From RGIG1828 sp045592485 (lineage in GTDB: Bacteria; Bacillota; Clostridia; UMGS1810): a DNA stretch of 13,094 bases. A program made the translations under genes and the position numbers. The DNA is taken from positions 1 to 13,094 of the forward strand of contig JAZNUS010000232.1 of assembly GCA_045592485.1 (NCBI GenBank). Reading direction: 5' to 3'. Numbering within the stretch: position 1 is the first letter of the stretch; every line of letters starts with the position of its first letter. The notes beneath the pieces were generated by a model that was not told where the DNA came from, searched no databases, and worked only from the letters and a program-made list of their open reading frames with translations. Shown piece after piece: positions 7,375-13,094 of the stretch.

Positions 7375-7575
7375 TTATGCCTTAACTACATTTGCAGCCT
7401 GAGGACCTTTAGCGCCGTCGATAACTTCAAATTCTACAGCTTCGCCTTCCTGGAGAGATTTGTAACCTTCCATGTTGATAGCTGAGAAATGAACGAACAC
7501 ATCGCTGCCGTCTTCACACTCAATAAATCCGTAACCTTTTTCGGCATTAAACCATTTTACTGTACCTTTTTGCAT
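7375..7575 (-). CDS. csp: Cold-shock protein (CspA family)
   Basis: A 66-residue single cold-shock domain, an OB-fold that binds single-stranded RNA/DNA and keeps mRNA unstructured. RNP1 is KGYGFI (13-18) and RNP2 is VFVHF (26-30); W8 and F9 are the conserved aromatic residues of KGTVKWFN. The whole domain is present and the length matches CspA/CspB. The ATG at 7575 is chosen because a strong TAGGAGG stands seven bases upstream; the frame stays open ten codons further but has no ribosome binding site there. It is preceded by its own promoter and a leader of about 70 bases with a small hairpin, as is common for cold-shock genes, and is followed by a terminator. Confidence 0.97.
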   Translation of the reverse strand: MQKGTVKWFNAEKGYGFIECEDGSDVFVHFSAINMEGYKSLQEGEAVEFEVIDGAKGPQAANVVKA

Positions 7576-7586
7576 TATAGTGCCTC

Positions 7587-7637
7587 CTAAAAATACTTCG
7601 AGCAAATTTTGCCCTTTGTTAATATATGAGCAGTCAT
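7587..7637 (-). CDS. Possible 16-residue leader peptide of csp
   Basis: The csp leader contains an ATG frame encoding MTAHILTKGKICSKYF. A GGGAG ribosome binding site sits seven bases before its ATG. Its TAG stop is the first three bases of the csp ribosome binding site TAGGAGG, so a terminating ribosome would cover it. A 6-bp hairpin (ATATGA at 7624-7629 with TCATAT at 7634-7639) spans its start region. Translation is not proven and chance is possible. Confidence 0.3.
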   Translation of the reverse strand: MTAHILTKGKICSKYF

Positions 7638-7653
7638 ATCACTACTCCCATTT

Positions 7654-7682
7654 AGATTAACACAGATTCACACAATTGTCAA
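7654..7682 (-). promoter_or_regulatory. Promoter of csp
   Basis: On the minus strand a perfect -35 TTGACA (7677-7682) is followed after 17 bases by TAATCT (7654-7659), a weak -10. The start point would be near 7647. The -10 assignment is less certain than the -35. Confidence 0.6.
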
Positions 7683-7737
7683 TGTTTTTTTGTTAATTTT
7701 TGTATAATTTTTTCGTATTTGGGAAGGGGATATCCGG

Positions 7738-7793
7738 TAATGAAATTCATTATACCTTTTGTTTAGGCGGTGAGTTTATTTATAAGCTCACCG
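7738..7793. other. Intergenic palindrome and hairpin of unknown role
   Basis: Two structures lie between the csp promoter and the foldback element: TAATGAA-A-TTCATTA (7738-7752), a near-perfect palindrome that could be an operator, and a stem CGGTGAG (7768-7774) with CTCACCG (7787-7793). The stretch 7761-7777 also matches, in inverted orientation with one extra base, 8038-8053 inside the element's right flank, so it may be a remnant of the same repeat family. No gene is visible in 7683-8089. Confidence 0.4.
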
Positions 7794-7836
7794 AATGAAT
7801 AATGAATAATTTCTTTATTCTAACTGACGAAACTGA

Positions 7837-8062
7837 TAAATTGGGGTTTGTCGCTCTGTTTAACACTAGGGCGAAAGGCTCCCCTGCCTAAGGGGAGCTG
7901 GCAGTGAGCGTAGCGAAACTGACTGAGGGGTATTGCTGAATGCATTGATACTTCTGCATTTCGTACCCCTCCGTCTTTGCCTTACGGCAAATCCACCTCC
8001 CCTTAGGCAGGGGCGGCTTTCGCTTCAGCCCAATTTCAAACTCACCGCTAAACCCCAATTTA
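7837..8062. mobile_element. MITE-like foldback repeat, full copy (226 bp)
   Basis: The ends are a perfect 13-bp inverted pair, TAAATTGGGGTTT (7837-7849) and its complement (8050-8062). Inner arms at 7871-7900 and 7994-8023 pair at 27 of 30 positions, and the sequence between them is partly complementary too. Each half contains GC-rich hairpins. No open reading frame or transposase is inside and no clear target-site duplication was found. The right half recurs at 87-203. Such non-coding palindromic repeats are common in Oscillospirales intergenic regions; whether they move as DNA or act as RNA is unknown. Confidence 0.7.
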
Positions 8063-8089
8063 CCGTAACATTACCAGCACTTAAGGCTA

Positions 8090-8118
8090 TTGCAAAAATT
8101 ATTACAATGTGATATAAT
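8090..8118 (+). promoter_or_regulatory. Sigma-A promoter of the PHP gene
   Basis: TTGCAA (-35, 8090-8095), a 17-base spacer and a perfect TATAAT (-10, 8113-8118) point rightwards. The start point would be near 8125, leaving a leader of under 20 bases that holds AAGGATG as ribosome binding site. The promoter begins two bases after the end of similarity between the two repeat copies (8088). Confidence 0.8.
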
Positions 8119-8141
8119 TCGAAACAAGGATGTGAAAAACC

Positions 8142-8822
8142 ATGACATATAAAACAGAGCTTCACTGCCACACCTCAGAAGTCAGCAAATGCTCAAGTGT
8201 TCCGGCAGAGCAGATTGTTGAACCCTACATTGAAAAAGGCTATTCGACACTTGTTATAACAAATCATTTTTCCCCCTATTCCTTCGACCACATTGAAGAT
8301 GCTCCGTGGGAAGAAAAAATTGACTTGTTTATGAGTGCCTATCATAATGCTGTGAAAGCCTCAAAAGGAAGGCTTAACATTTTGCTTGGCATGGAATACA
8401 GAAATGTGTATTCTGCAAATGATTACCTTGTGTACGGAGTGACCGAGGAAATTCTGAGAAAATATAACTATGATTCCAAGCACAACTTCATTCAGATGAA
8501 GCTGAAAGCCTTCAGAAAAATTGCAGATGAGCATGGAATGCTCATTTTTCAGGCACACCCCTTCCGCAATGGCATGACAATTACAAATCCTGAGCTTTTA
8601 GACGGTATTGAAGTTTTAAACGGTCACAGAAGACACGATTCAAGAAACGATGTTGCAGCTCTCTGGGCAAGAAAATTTGCTCTTCTCAAAATCGGAGGCT
8701 CCGATGCTCACCAGAGCGGTGACGAGGGAACCGTTGCTCTTCATTCAAGGAAAATCATTACAACAAACGACGAGCTTTTAAAGACTCTCAAAGGACCTCA
8801 CTCAATCAGAGCAGAAGCTTAA
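8142..8822 (+). CDS. Stand-alone PHP-domain metallophosphoesterase
   Basis: A 226-residue protein made of a single PHP (polymerase and histidinol phosphatase) domain. The metal-binding residues are all visible: H8 and H10 in ELHCHTS, H42 in TNHF, E85 in GMEYR, H139 in QAHPF, and D188/H190 in SDAH. It is probably a metal-dependent phosphatase or nuclease acting on a small phosphorylated molecule or short nucleotide; members range from histidinol phosphatase to RNase AM-type enzymes, and the substrate cannot be told from the sequence. It is transcribed alone from a strong promoter and ends at a bidirectional terminator. AAGGATG lies about nine bases before the ATG. It is the only plus-strand gene in the window. 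Confidence 0.88.
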   Translation: MTYKTELHCHTSEVSKCSSVPAEQIVEPYIEKGYSTLVITNHFSPYSFDHIEDAPWEEKIDLFMSAYHNAVKASKGRLNILLGMEYRNVYSANDYLVYGVTEEILRKYNYDSKHNFIQMKLKAFRKIADEHGMLIFQAHPFRNGMTITNPELLDGIEVLNGHRRHDSRNDVAALWARKFALLKIGGSDAHQSGDEGTVALHSRKIITTNDELLKTLKGPHSIRAEA

Positions 8823-8849
8823 CAATCCCATATCCGGTGTTTAGCCACA

Positions 8850-8882
8850 AAAACCCCGTCATCGTTATGATGACGGGGTTTT
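8850..8882. terminator. Bidirectional terminator between convergent genes
   Basis: A perfect 14-bp stem, AAAACCCCGTCATC (8850-8863) with its complement (8869-8882), and a five-base loop. A-run and T-run ends allow function on both strands. It lies 27 bases after the PHP stop codon and 19 bases after the stop of the solute-binding protein gene coming from the right. Confidence 0.92.
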
Positions 8883-8901
8883 ATGTTAGCTTATTTCGGA
8901 A

Positions 8902-10338
8902 TTATTTATCCAATTTTGAAAGATATCTGTCATATGCACCCTGCTCGATTTCGAGAAGTCTGCTGTAACCGTTTTTCTTTGCAGCTTCGATTGCCTTGTC
9001 GTAGGTATCGATTGATTTGTTGCCGAGCATAATTTCAGTGATTGCAACTGTAAGCTCATCTTCTACAATTTCAGTGATATCGGTCTTTTCTCTTGCTTCT
9101 TCCTCAGTATAGGAAATAACATCGGGGATTTTGTGTTTCTTTGAATTATCAGAAGCTTCATTCCATGTGATGATGGCATCCTTCTGAGACTGTTCGGGAT
9201 AGTAGCCGTAGAGATAGTCAGGATGCTGGTTGAGACCGGGATGGTTACAGGGAAGCATATATTTGTACATAGCTTCACCAACAGAGTTAACCTCAGATTT
9301 TTTAGGATCGAGAATGAGGTCGGTGTATCTGTAGTGTTTTTCACCGTTTTCATCAACCTCTACAGTGTGATGAACGCCTTCAAGACCAAAGAGCTGAAGC
9401 ACGCTGCCTTCATCGCCGTAGAAATAGTCATACCAGCCGATTGCTTTTTCGGGGTTAGCACAGCTTGTTGTAATAGCTGTACAAATGCTTCCAACTTCGT
9501 CATATGTCATCTGGAATTCGGAAACCTGACCTTTTTCAGCAACGGGATAAGGACAAGCTACGAGATCATATTCAGGATTTCTTGCTTTTGCAGCAGGAAG
9601 AATTTTACCCATAGCAGAGCCTACATAGCCCCATGATGCAAATGAAATGTCATTTGTCATATTACCTGTGATCATTGTGGAATCAGCTGTGGGGAAGCTT
9701 GTGTCGATATAACCCTTCTTAACCCAGTCAGCCATGAGAGCAACATACTCTTTGTAGCCTTTTTCAAAGGGAGCAAATACTACCTTGTCGCCCTTGAGGT
9801 AGAAGGATTTACCAACATTGAAGGCAGTGTTAAAGGATTGAACATTTGCAAATGTGAAGCCTAAAACTGTTTTATCGCATGTGAAGGGTTTTTCAAAGCC
9901 TTCAGCCTTTGCCTTTGCAAGAACTGCTTCCCACTCTTCAAGAGTTTCGGGAACTTCCATGCCCCAGGCTTTGAGCTTGTCGTCTCTTAAATAAAGACCT
10001 GCAAAGCCTCTTGTGTCGCCAACATTTACTGCGTTGAAGCCGTAGTAGTAGCCGTCCTCTGTTGTAGCCTGAAGCTTCCAGAGATAGTTGTTTGCTTTGC
10101 CTTTTTCGCCTTCCATGTAATCATAGTAGTTGGGAGCGTACTCTTCCATGTAGTCATTGAGAGCGATGATAACTTCGTCCTCGATAGCTTTCTGAGCACC
10201 GCCGGTGTAGGCGGACCAGCCGTATTCCATCATGTCAGGTCTGTCTTTGCCTGAAATAATTGTGAGGAATGCTTCTGAACCTGTTGAACCTTTGATGGGG
10301 TGGATAAAATCGACTTTAACTCCGGTTCTTTTTTCCAT
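8902..10338 (-). CDS. Solute-binding lipoprotein, main part (frameshifted)
   Basis: This frame holds about 480 residues of a family 1 extracellular solute-binding protein of the large LplA/YtcQ type, which delivers oligosaccharides to an ABC importer. Recognisable parts are the segment right after the N-terminus (EKRTGVKVDFIHP), the DKLKAWGMEVPETLEEWEAV hinge-like region and, late in the protein, GWYDYFYGDEG...FGLEG, which matches the typical end of the ligand-binding cleft. The frame lacks its start region: the lipoprotein signal is in another frame (see 10230-10535). The ATG at 10338 is internal and has no ribosome binding site. Restoring one base near 10345 would give one protein of about 544 residues, the normal length. 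There is no permease or ATPase gene beside it. Sugar specificity is unknown. Confidence 0.85.
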   Translation of the reverse strand: MEKRTGVKVDFIHPIKGSTGSEAFLTIISGKDRPDMMEYGWSAYTGGAQKAIEDEVIIALNDYMEEYAPNYYDYMEGEKGKANNYLWKLQATTEDGYYYGFNAVNVGDTRGFAGLYLRDDKLKAWGMEVPETLEEWEAVLAKAKAEGFEKPFTCDKTVLGFTFANVQSFNTAFNVGKSFYLKGDKVVFAPFEKGYKEYVALMADWVKKGYIDTSFPTADSTMITGNMTNDISFASWGYVGSAMGKILPAAKARNPEYDLVACPYPVAEKGQVSEFQMTYDEVGSICTAITTSCANPEKAIGWYDYFYGDEGSVLQLFGLEGVHHTVEVDENGEKHYRYTDLILDPKKSEVNSVGEAMYKYMLPCNHPGLNQHPDYLYGYYPEQSQKDAIITWNEASDNSKKHKIPDVISYTEEEAREKTDITEIVEDELTVAITEIMLGNKSIDTYDKAIEAAKKNGYSRLLEIEQGAYDRYLSKLDK

Positions 10339-10535
10339 TTCCTGAAAAGCATCATTTCGCTGTAGGACTGAAGACCTGCGTTTGATGTGTTACCGTCCAT
10401 TGTACACCAATATGTAAGGGGTGCATCGGGGTCGGCATTTGCTGTTTCTTTTTTCTTATCGCCGCAAGCTGCAAAGGAAGCCGCAATAAGAGCTACCGCT
10501 GAAGCAAGAGCAATAATTTTCTTGAATTTTTTCAT
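10230..10535 (-). CDS. Solute-binding lipoprotein, N-terminal part (frameshifted)
   Basis: This frame starts at an ATG with an excellent AGGAGG seven bases upstream. It encodes a lipoprotein signal peptide: MKKFKK, a hydrophobic core, and the lipobox FAAC with the lipidated C24, followed by a DKKKE linker and the start of the binding domain (PLTYWCTMDG...SYSEMMLF, residues 39-64). After residue 64 the frame loses the family pattern and runs to an out-of-frame stop. The conserved sequence continues one frame over as QEMEKRTG. A missing base in the A-run at 10345-10348 (CTTTTC on the coding strand) explains the break. It may be a true mutation or a sequencing/assembly error; the rest of the gene is free of stops. 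Confidence 0.8.
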   Translation of the reverse strand: MKKFKKIIALASAVALIAASFAACGDKKKETANADPDAPLTYWCTMDGNTSNAGLQSYSEMMLFRKWKKEPELKSILSTPSKVQQVQKHSSQLFQAKTDLT

Positions 10536-10567
10536 TTCTTTACCTCCTGAGAATTTTTATAAATTTC

Positions 10568-10595
10568 AAAAGTCAACCCTGAATTATCGACTTTT
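10568..10595 (-). other. 5' leader hairpin of the solute-binding protein gene
   Basis: In the leader RNA, AAAAGTCGA pairs with TTGACTTTT (10568-10576 with 10587-10595, nine pairs including one G-U) around a ten-base loop. It lies between the start point and the ribosome binding site and could stabilise the mRNA or modulate expression. Confidence 0.4.
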
Positions 10596-10616
10596 GGAAT
10601 CTATTTATTTATAGTA

Positions 10617-10645
10617 ATAATACCACATATTGTTACCAATGTCAA
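10617..10645 (-). promoter_or_regulatory. Sigma-A promoter of the solute-binding protein gene
   Basis: A perfect -35 TTGACA (10640-10645) and -10 TATTAT (10617-10622) are spaced by 17 bases on the minus strand. Transcription would start near 10610, giving a leader of about 75 bases. Confidence 0.85.
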
Positions 10646-10655
10646 ACAATAATTT

Positions 10656-10697
10656 ATATTCTTATAACTTTTTTTCATATTCTTATAACTTTTTTCT
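10656..10697 (-). repeat. Two 21-bp tandem repeats upstream of the promoter
   Basis: ATATTCTTATAACTTTTTT (plus strand) occurs at 10656-10674 and again at 10677-10695, exactly 21 bases apart, two helical turns. The repeats lie immediately upstream of the -35 box of the solute-binding protein promoter. They could be paired activator sites on one face of the helix or phased A-tracts that bend DNA and contact RNA polymerase. Confidence 0.7.
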
Positions 10698-10776
10698 GTG
10701 GAATAAATTTTTTAGTAAGGTTTCGTACAGAAATTGATTTTTAATAAAAAACTCCCATGTATTATATAAAAAAGCA

Positions 10777-10817
10777 AGAGGTTTTATAAAACTTTTGACA
10801 GATTTTATAAAACCTCT
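10777..10817 (-). terminator. Intrinsic terminator after the zinc-ribbon membrane gene
   Basis: A perfect 15-bp stem, AGAGGTTTTATAAAA (10777-10791) with its complement (10803-10817), has an 11-base loop. On the minus strand it is followed by TTGCTTTTTTA. It begins eight bases after the stop codon of the upstream gene. The stem is AT-rich, but the U-run is good. Confidence 0.85.
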
Positions 10818-10824
10818 AATATTG

Positions 10825-11985
10825 TTATTTTTTAAAAATGGACTCCTTAACCTCGGAAAATCTGCTTTCAATTTTCTTTTCAAGCTCCGCAAGCTCATCG
10901 GAAACATGAGTGCTATCTATGTTCTGCTCAAAATAGTAATGAGGCTCGGGTTTTGCCTCCTCCGAAGCAGGCACCGATTTTGTCATTATTTTTTCACAGA
11001 CACACACACTGTCTCCCACAAGAAGCTGACCGCAATACTGACATTTTCTGCCGTTGAACTGTTCGGGCTTTACGGTTATTCCAAAGCCTTCACCCACACA
11101 GCTGCATTTTTCCCCTTCTTCAAGAGGACGGCGGCAATACACACAGAAATCTGATGTTTCCTTGCGGTTCTGCTCTACCATAAGCTTGTTGAGGGTGGTT
11201 GCATTTTCCTTGCGGCAAGCACAGATTTCGCCTTTCTTAACAGGCTGTCCGCACTTTGCACAACGATACATTCCCTCTGCAAGAGGCTCAGGCTCGGTTT
11301 CTGACTTTTGTGCTTTTGCCTTATGAACTCTGACCTCTTCGGCATATTCCTTCAGCTCAAGGTCTTTAAGAAACTTGTTTCTCACCTTTATCATTGAAAA
11401 AATGCTCAGAAGCATAACCGTAACATGAACAATGCAGTAAATCCAAAGGAAAATGTTCACCGAAAGCTCACCGTCGGAATCGGCGAAAATTGCAATTGCA
11501 AAAACAGTGAGTGCCGAAACAAGAGAGGTTATGTAGGCAAATATATTGCGGATGTTGTTGTCTGTGAAAATGCTTGTTACAATTGCAGAAATCACAGGAA
11601 GGACAGCTATGTATGACAAAAACAGAGCTTTTGAAAAGAACACATCTCCGTTAATGCTGAGTCCAAGTATCATATTGATACCGTTAACCCCGGTGCTTCC
11701 CGACGAGAAAAAGGGAACAAAAAGCAAAAACAGGGAAAGCATCTGAAGAGCTACCATGGCATAACGGAGAACATCATCGTTCATTTTCGGAGCAACGCCC
11801 CCCACTCTCCGCTCATACTTTGAAGCTATTATAACTGCAGGCATTGAGCCGACAATGGGAAAAACCGTGCTCAGAAATGTCGCAAAAAAGCGATTGCTCT
11901 GTTTTCCCCTGAAGCAAAGACAAACAATTTTGCAGTAGGAAACATAGATGAGATATGCAATAAAAATCAACATGAAAATGCCCAT
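10825..11985 (-). CDS. Membrane protein with three C-terminal zinc ribbons
   Basis: I do not recognise this 386-residue protein. The N-terminal half has about six membrane helices (roughly 3-24, 33-54, 73-93, 118-140, 147-168 and 177-199). A charged linker follows (200-236), then three repeats of one four-cysteine module, each CxxC-x9-CxC: C242/C245/C255/C257, C281/C284/C294/C296 and C315/C318/C328/C330. Each probably binds one zinc ion. The last 25 residues look like a short coiled coil (ELAELEKKIESRFSEV). The ribbons probably face the cytoplasm, where zinc ribbons are stable. I chose the ATG at 11985, seven bases from GAGGT; an upstream GTG at 12048 lies almost at the transcription start and has no ribosome binding site. 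It has its own promoter and terminator and appears monocistronic. Confidence 0.8.
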   Translation of the reverse strand: MGIFMLIFIAYLIYVSYCKIVCLCFRGKQSNRFFATFLSTVFPIVGSMPAVIIASKYERRVGGVAPKMNDDVLRYAMVALQMLSLFLLFVPFFSSGSTGVNGINMILGLSINGDVFFSKALFLSYIAVLPVISAIVTSIFTDNNIRNIFAYITSLVSALTVFAIAIFADSDGELSVNIFLWIYCIVHVTVMLLSIFSMIKVRNKFLKDLELKEYAEEVRVHKAKAQKSETEPEPLAEGMYRCAKCGQPVKKGEICACRKENATTLNKLMVEQNRKETSDFCVYCRRPLEEGEKCSCVGEGFGITVKPEQFNGRKCQYCGQLLVGDSVCVCEKIMTKSVPASEEAKPEPHYYFEQNIDSTHVSDELAELEKKIESRFSEVKESIFKK

Positions 11986-12016
11986 TGTAACTACCTCTTT
12001 TGTAAAATCAGTTATT

Positions 12017-12043
12017 GCCGGCACCCCCATTTGGATTGCCGGC
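12017..12043 (-). other. GC-rich hairpin in the 5' leader of the zinc-ribbon gene
   Basis: Two copies of the palindrome GCCGGC pair as a 7-bp stem (12017-12023 with 12037-12043, loop of 13). It sits between the predicted start point (near 12050) and the ribosome binding site. No U-run follows, so it is not an ordinary terminator. Confidence 0.5.
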
Positions 12044-12056
12044 TTCACAGTCCTTT

Positions 12057-12085
12057 ATTATACACCATATCGGCTTATTTGTCAA
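12057..12085 (-). promoter_or_regulatory. Consensus sigma-A promoter of the zinc-ribbon gene
   Basis: TTGACA (12080-12085) and TATAAT (12057-12062), both perfect, are separated by 17 bases. The predicted start point near 12050 gives a leader of about 65 bases. The -35 box begins ten bases after the stop codon of the preceding gene, and no terminator is seen between them. Confidence 0.88.
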
Positions 12086-12094
12086 ATTTTCTGA

Positions 12095-13094
12095 TTAATA
12101 CCACCAGTTGTCAACTGCTGAATCAACTGCAGCATCAGACCCCACTTCCGGATCGTCGGGATATTCCTCATCATCCGCTTCAACAACAACCCTTGCCGAA
12201 ACAGAAATAATGTCGTTAACCGTGTTTTTGATCTTTCGAACAACACAGAAATTCGCTTCGCCATTCTCTGCCCGGTCAACATTGCCGTTTCTGAAGCTGC
12301 CTGTGCTGATTACGGTTTTGGAGCCCCTCTGTTCGAAGGTGTACTGATTGGCTTCGGATTTAACAACAAAGGTATCACCTTCAAGGGTTGAAACCCTAAT
12401 ACCGGCACTCACACTTGACCAGGAATCAATGTGTCCCGACAATAATGTTGTGTCGGCATATTTGTCGGCTTCAACCATAGCTTTAAAGGATTCGTTAAAT
12501 ATATATCTGTCGTCTTCGAAGTCAGCAACAATTGCAAAGGCAGAAGCTATTCCGTCGTTGCCTTCTGTGAACATAATCAGGTCACCAACGGAAATATCAT
12601 TGTACCTGGTGTTGTTAACAAGTACTGTTATATCACTGTCGTAAGCAACAATGATTTCTTTAACTTCATCTTCTTCAGATACATAATAGCTGATTTTGAG
12701 AGCCTCGTCAGCACCTTCGTTAATGGAGATTTCTACCACTCCGGAAACAACAGCAAGGTCCTGAGAAAAATCGATGGGGTAGCAGTCTGCTGTTATAATG
12801 ACACAACCAGCTTCACCATCATCATTATTTACATATACACCTTCGTATTCCCTTCTATCCTTAAGATAACTTATGTCTGTTGCATATACTGAATCAATTG
12901 AACTTACATCAACATTAAATACTACAGCATCTGAAGAAACGATGGCATTGCCCAGAACCTGAGCATCTGCGTCATATTCTGCATCTGCACCGAGAGATTT
13001 AACAGTGTTTACATACATGTCTGCATCTCCGACATACATATTGTTAAGGAAGTTGATTTCTCTTATGTTGTTTTTGCTGTCAACCTTGAATGTG
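12095..13094 (-). CDS. Acidic, probably surface-exposed protein (3' part only)
   Basis: The frame stays open to the window edge, so this is the last 332 or so residues of a longer protein. No named family is certain. The visible part is strongly acidic, rich in Val, Ser, Asp and Asn, with alternating hydrophobic patterns of beta strands. Two stretches look like related beta modules, each opening with a V/L-S-G-x-V/I pattern (VVSGVVEIS and LLSGHIDSW). A motif of the type DISVGDLIMFTEGNDGIASA recalls repeats in clostridial S-layer-homology proteins. The C-terminus is a negatively charged tail rich in Asp and Glu that ends DNWWY. There is no membrane helix or sorting signal in this part, so any signal peptide or SLH domain would have to be in the missing N-terminus. 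The methionine at 13039 is internal. Confidence 0.7.
   Translation of the reverse strand, partial: TFKVDSKNNIREINFLNNMYVGDADMYVNTVKSLGADAEYDADAQVLGNAIVSSDAVVFNVDVSSIDSVYATDISYLKDRREYEGVYVNNDDGEAGCVIITADCYPIDFSQDLAVVSGVVEISINEGADEALKISYYVSEEDEVKEIIVAYDSDITVLVNNTRYNDISVGDLIMFTEGNDGIASAFAIVADFEDDRYIFNESFKAMVEADKYADTTLLSGHIDSWSSVSAGIRVSTLEGDTFVVKSEANQYTFEQRGSKTVISTGSFRNGNVDRAENGEANFCVVRKIKNTVNDIISVSARVVVEADDEEYPDDPEVGSDAAVDSAVDNWWY

Noticed and set aside
7576..7605. Ten-residue longer cold-shock protein
   Set aside because: Family proteins start at MxxGTVKWFN and the strong TAGGAGG fits only the ATG at 7575.
10345..10348. Programmed ribosomal frameshift in the solute-binding protein
   Set aside because: The site CTTTTC lacks the X-XXY-YYZ pattern, no stimulatory structure was seen, and the family is not known to use recoding.
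10795..10824. Plus-strand TTGACA as a promoter
   Set aside because: It lies in the loop of the terminator hairpin, has only a poor -10 (AATATT), and no plus-strand gene follows.
10683..10907. 74-codon minus-strand frame
   Set aside because: It overlaps the end of the zinc-ribbon gene and runs through the terminator hairpin and promoter-upstream repeats; it is an AT-rich chance frame.
11986..12048. Longer start (GTG at 12048) for the zinc-ribbon membrane protein
   Set aside because: It would begin about two bases after the predicted transcription start with no ribosome binding site and would run through the leader hairpin; the ATG at 11985 has GAGGT at seven bases.

Overview
The window looks like chromosomal DNA from a Gram-positive, low-to-moderate GC member of the Clostridia, most likely the Oscillospirales/Ruminococcaceae group. 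The main reason is the fusion of IspH (LytB) to four S1 RNA-binding domains, which is characteristic of Clostridia. Consensus sigma-A promoters, strong AGGAGG ribosome binding sites, a lipoprotein sugar-binding protein and a MurR/RpiR regulator agree with this. No rRNA, tRNA, CRISPR array, transposase, phage gene or defence system was seen.

Layout. Positions 209-7575 are all on the minus strand. Read in transcription order, a small cold-shock protein gene (csp) with its own promoter and terminator comes first. It is followed by a MurR/RpiR regulator and a HI0933-family flavoprotein, 15 bases apart. A consensus promoter then starts a tightly packed housekeeping run: cytidylate kinase (cmk), 1-acyl-glycerol-3-phosphate acyltransferase (plsC) and the ispH-S1 fusion, joined by overlaps or gaps of a few bases. 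A perfect 13-bp terminator hairpin follows, then a signal-peptide/one-TM protein of unknown function that overlaps an ADP-ribose-pyrophosphatase-type Nudix hydrolase by four bases. Nucleotide, phospholipid, isoprenoid and translation functions are therefore co-expressed.

Positions 7683-8089 hold no gene. They carry a 226-bp foldback (MITE-like) repeat; half of the same element lies beside the Nudix stop codon at 87-203. After it, a PHP-domain metallophosphoesterase is the only plus-strand gene. It has its own promoter and converges, through a shared bidirectional terminator, on a minus-strand solute-binding lipoprotein gene (8902-10535). That gene is broken by a one-base frameshift and has no permease beside it.

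The right end (minus strand) has an unrecognised protein with about six membrane helices followed by three identical CxxC-x9-CxC zinc-ribbon modules. Next is the 3' part of an acidic, probably surface-exposed protein that runs off the window edge. Most genes are ordinary. The points that deserve a second look are the foldback repeat with covarying hairpins, the triple zinc-ribbon membrane protein, the frameshifted binding protein with phased repeats upstream of its promoter, and two possible leader peptides.
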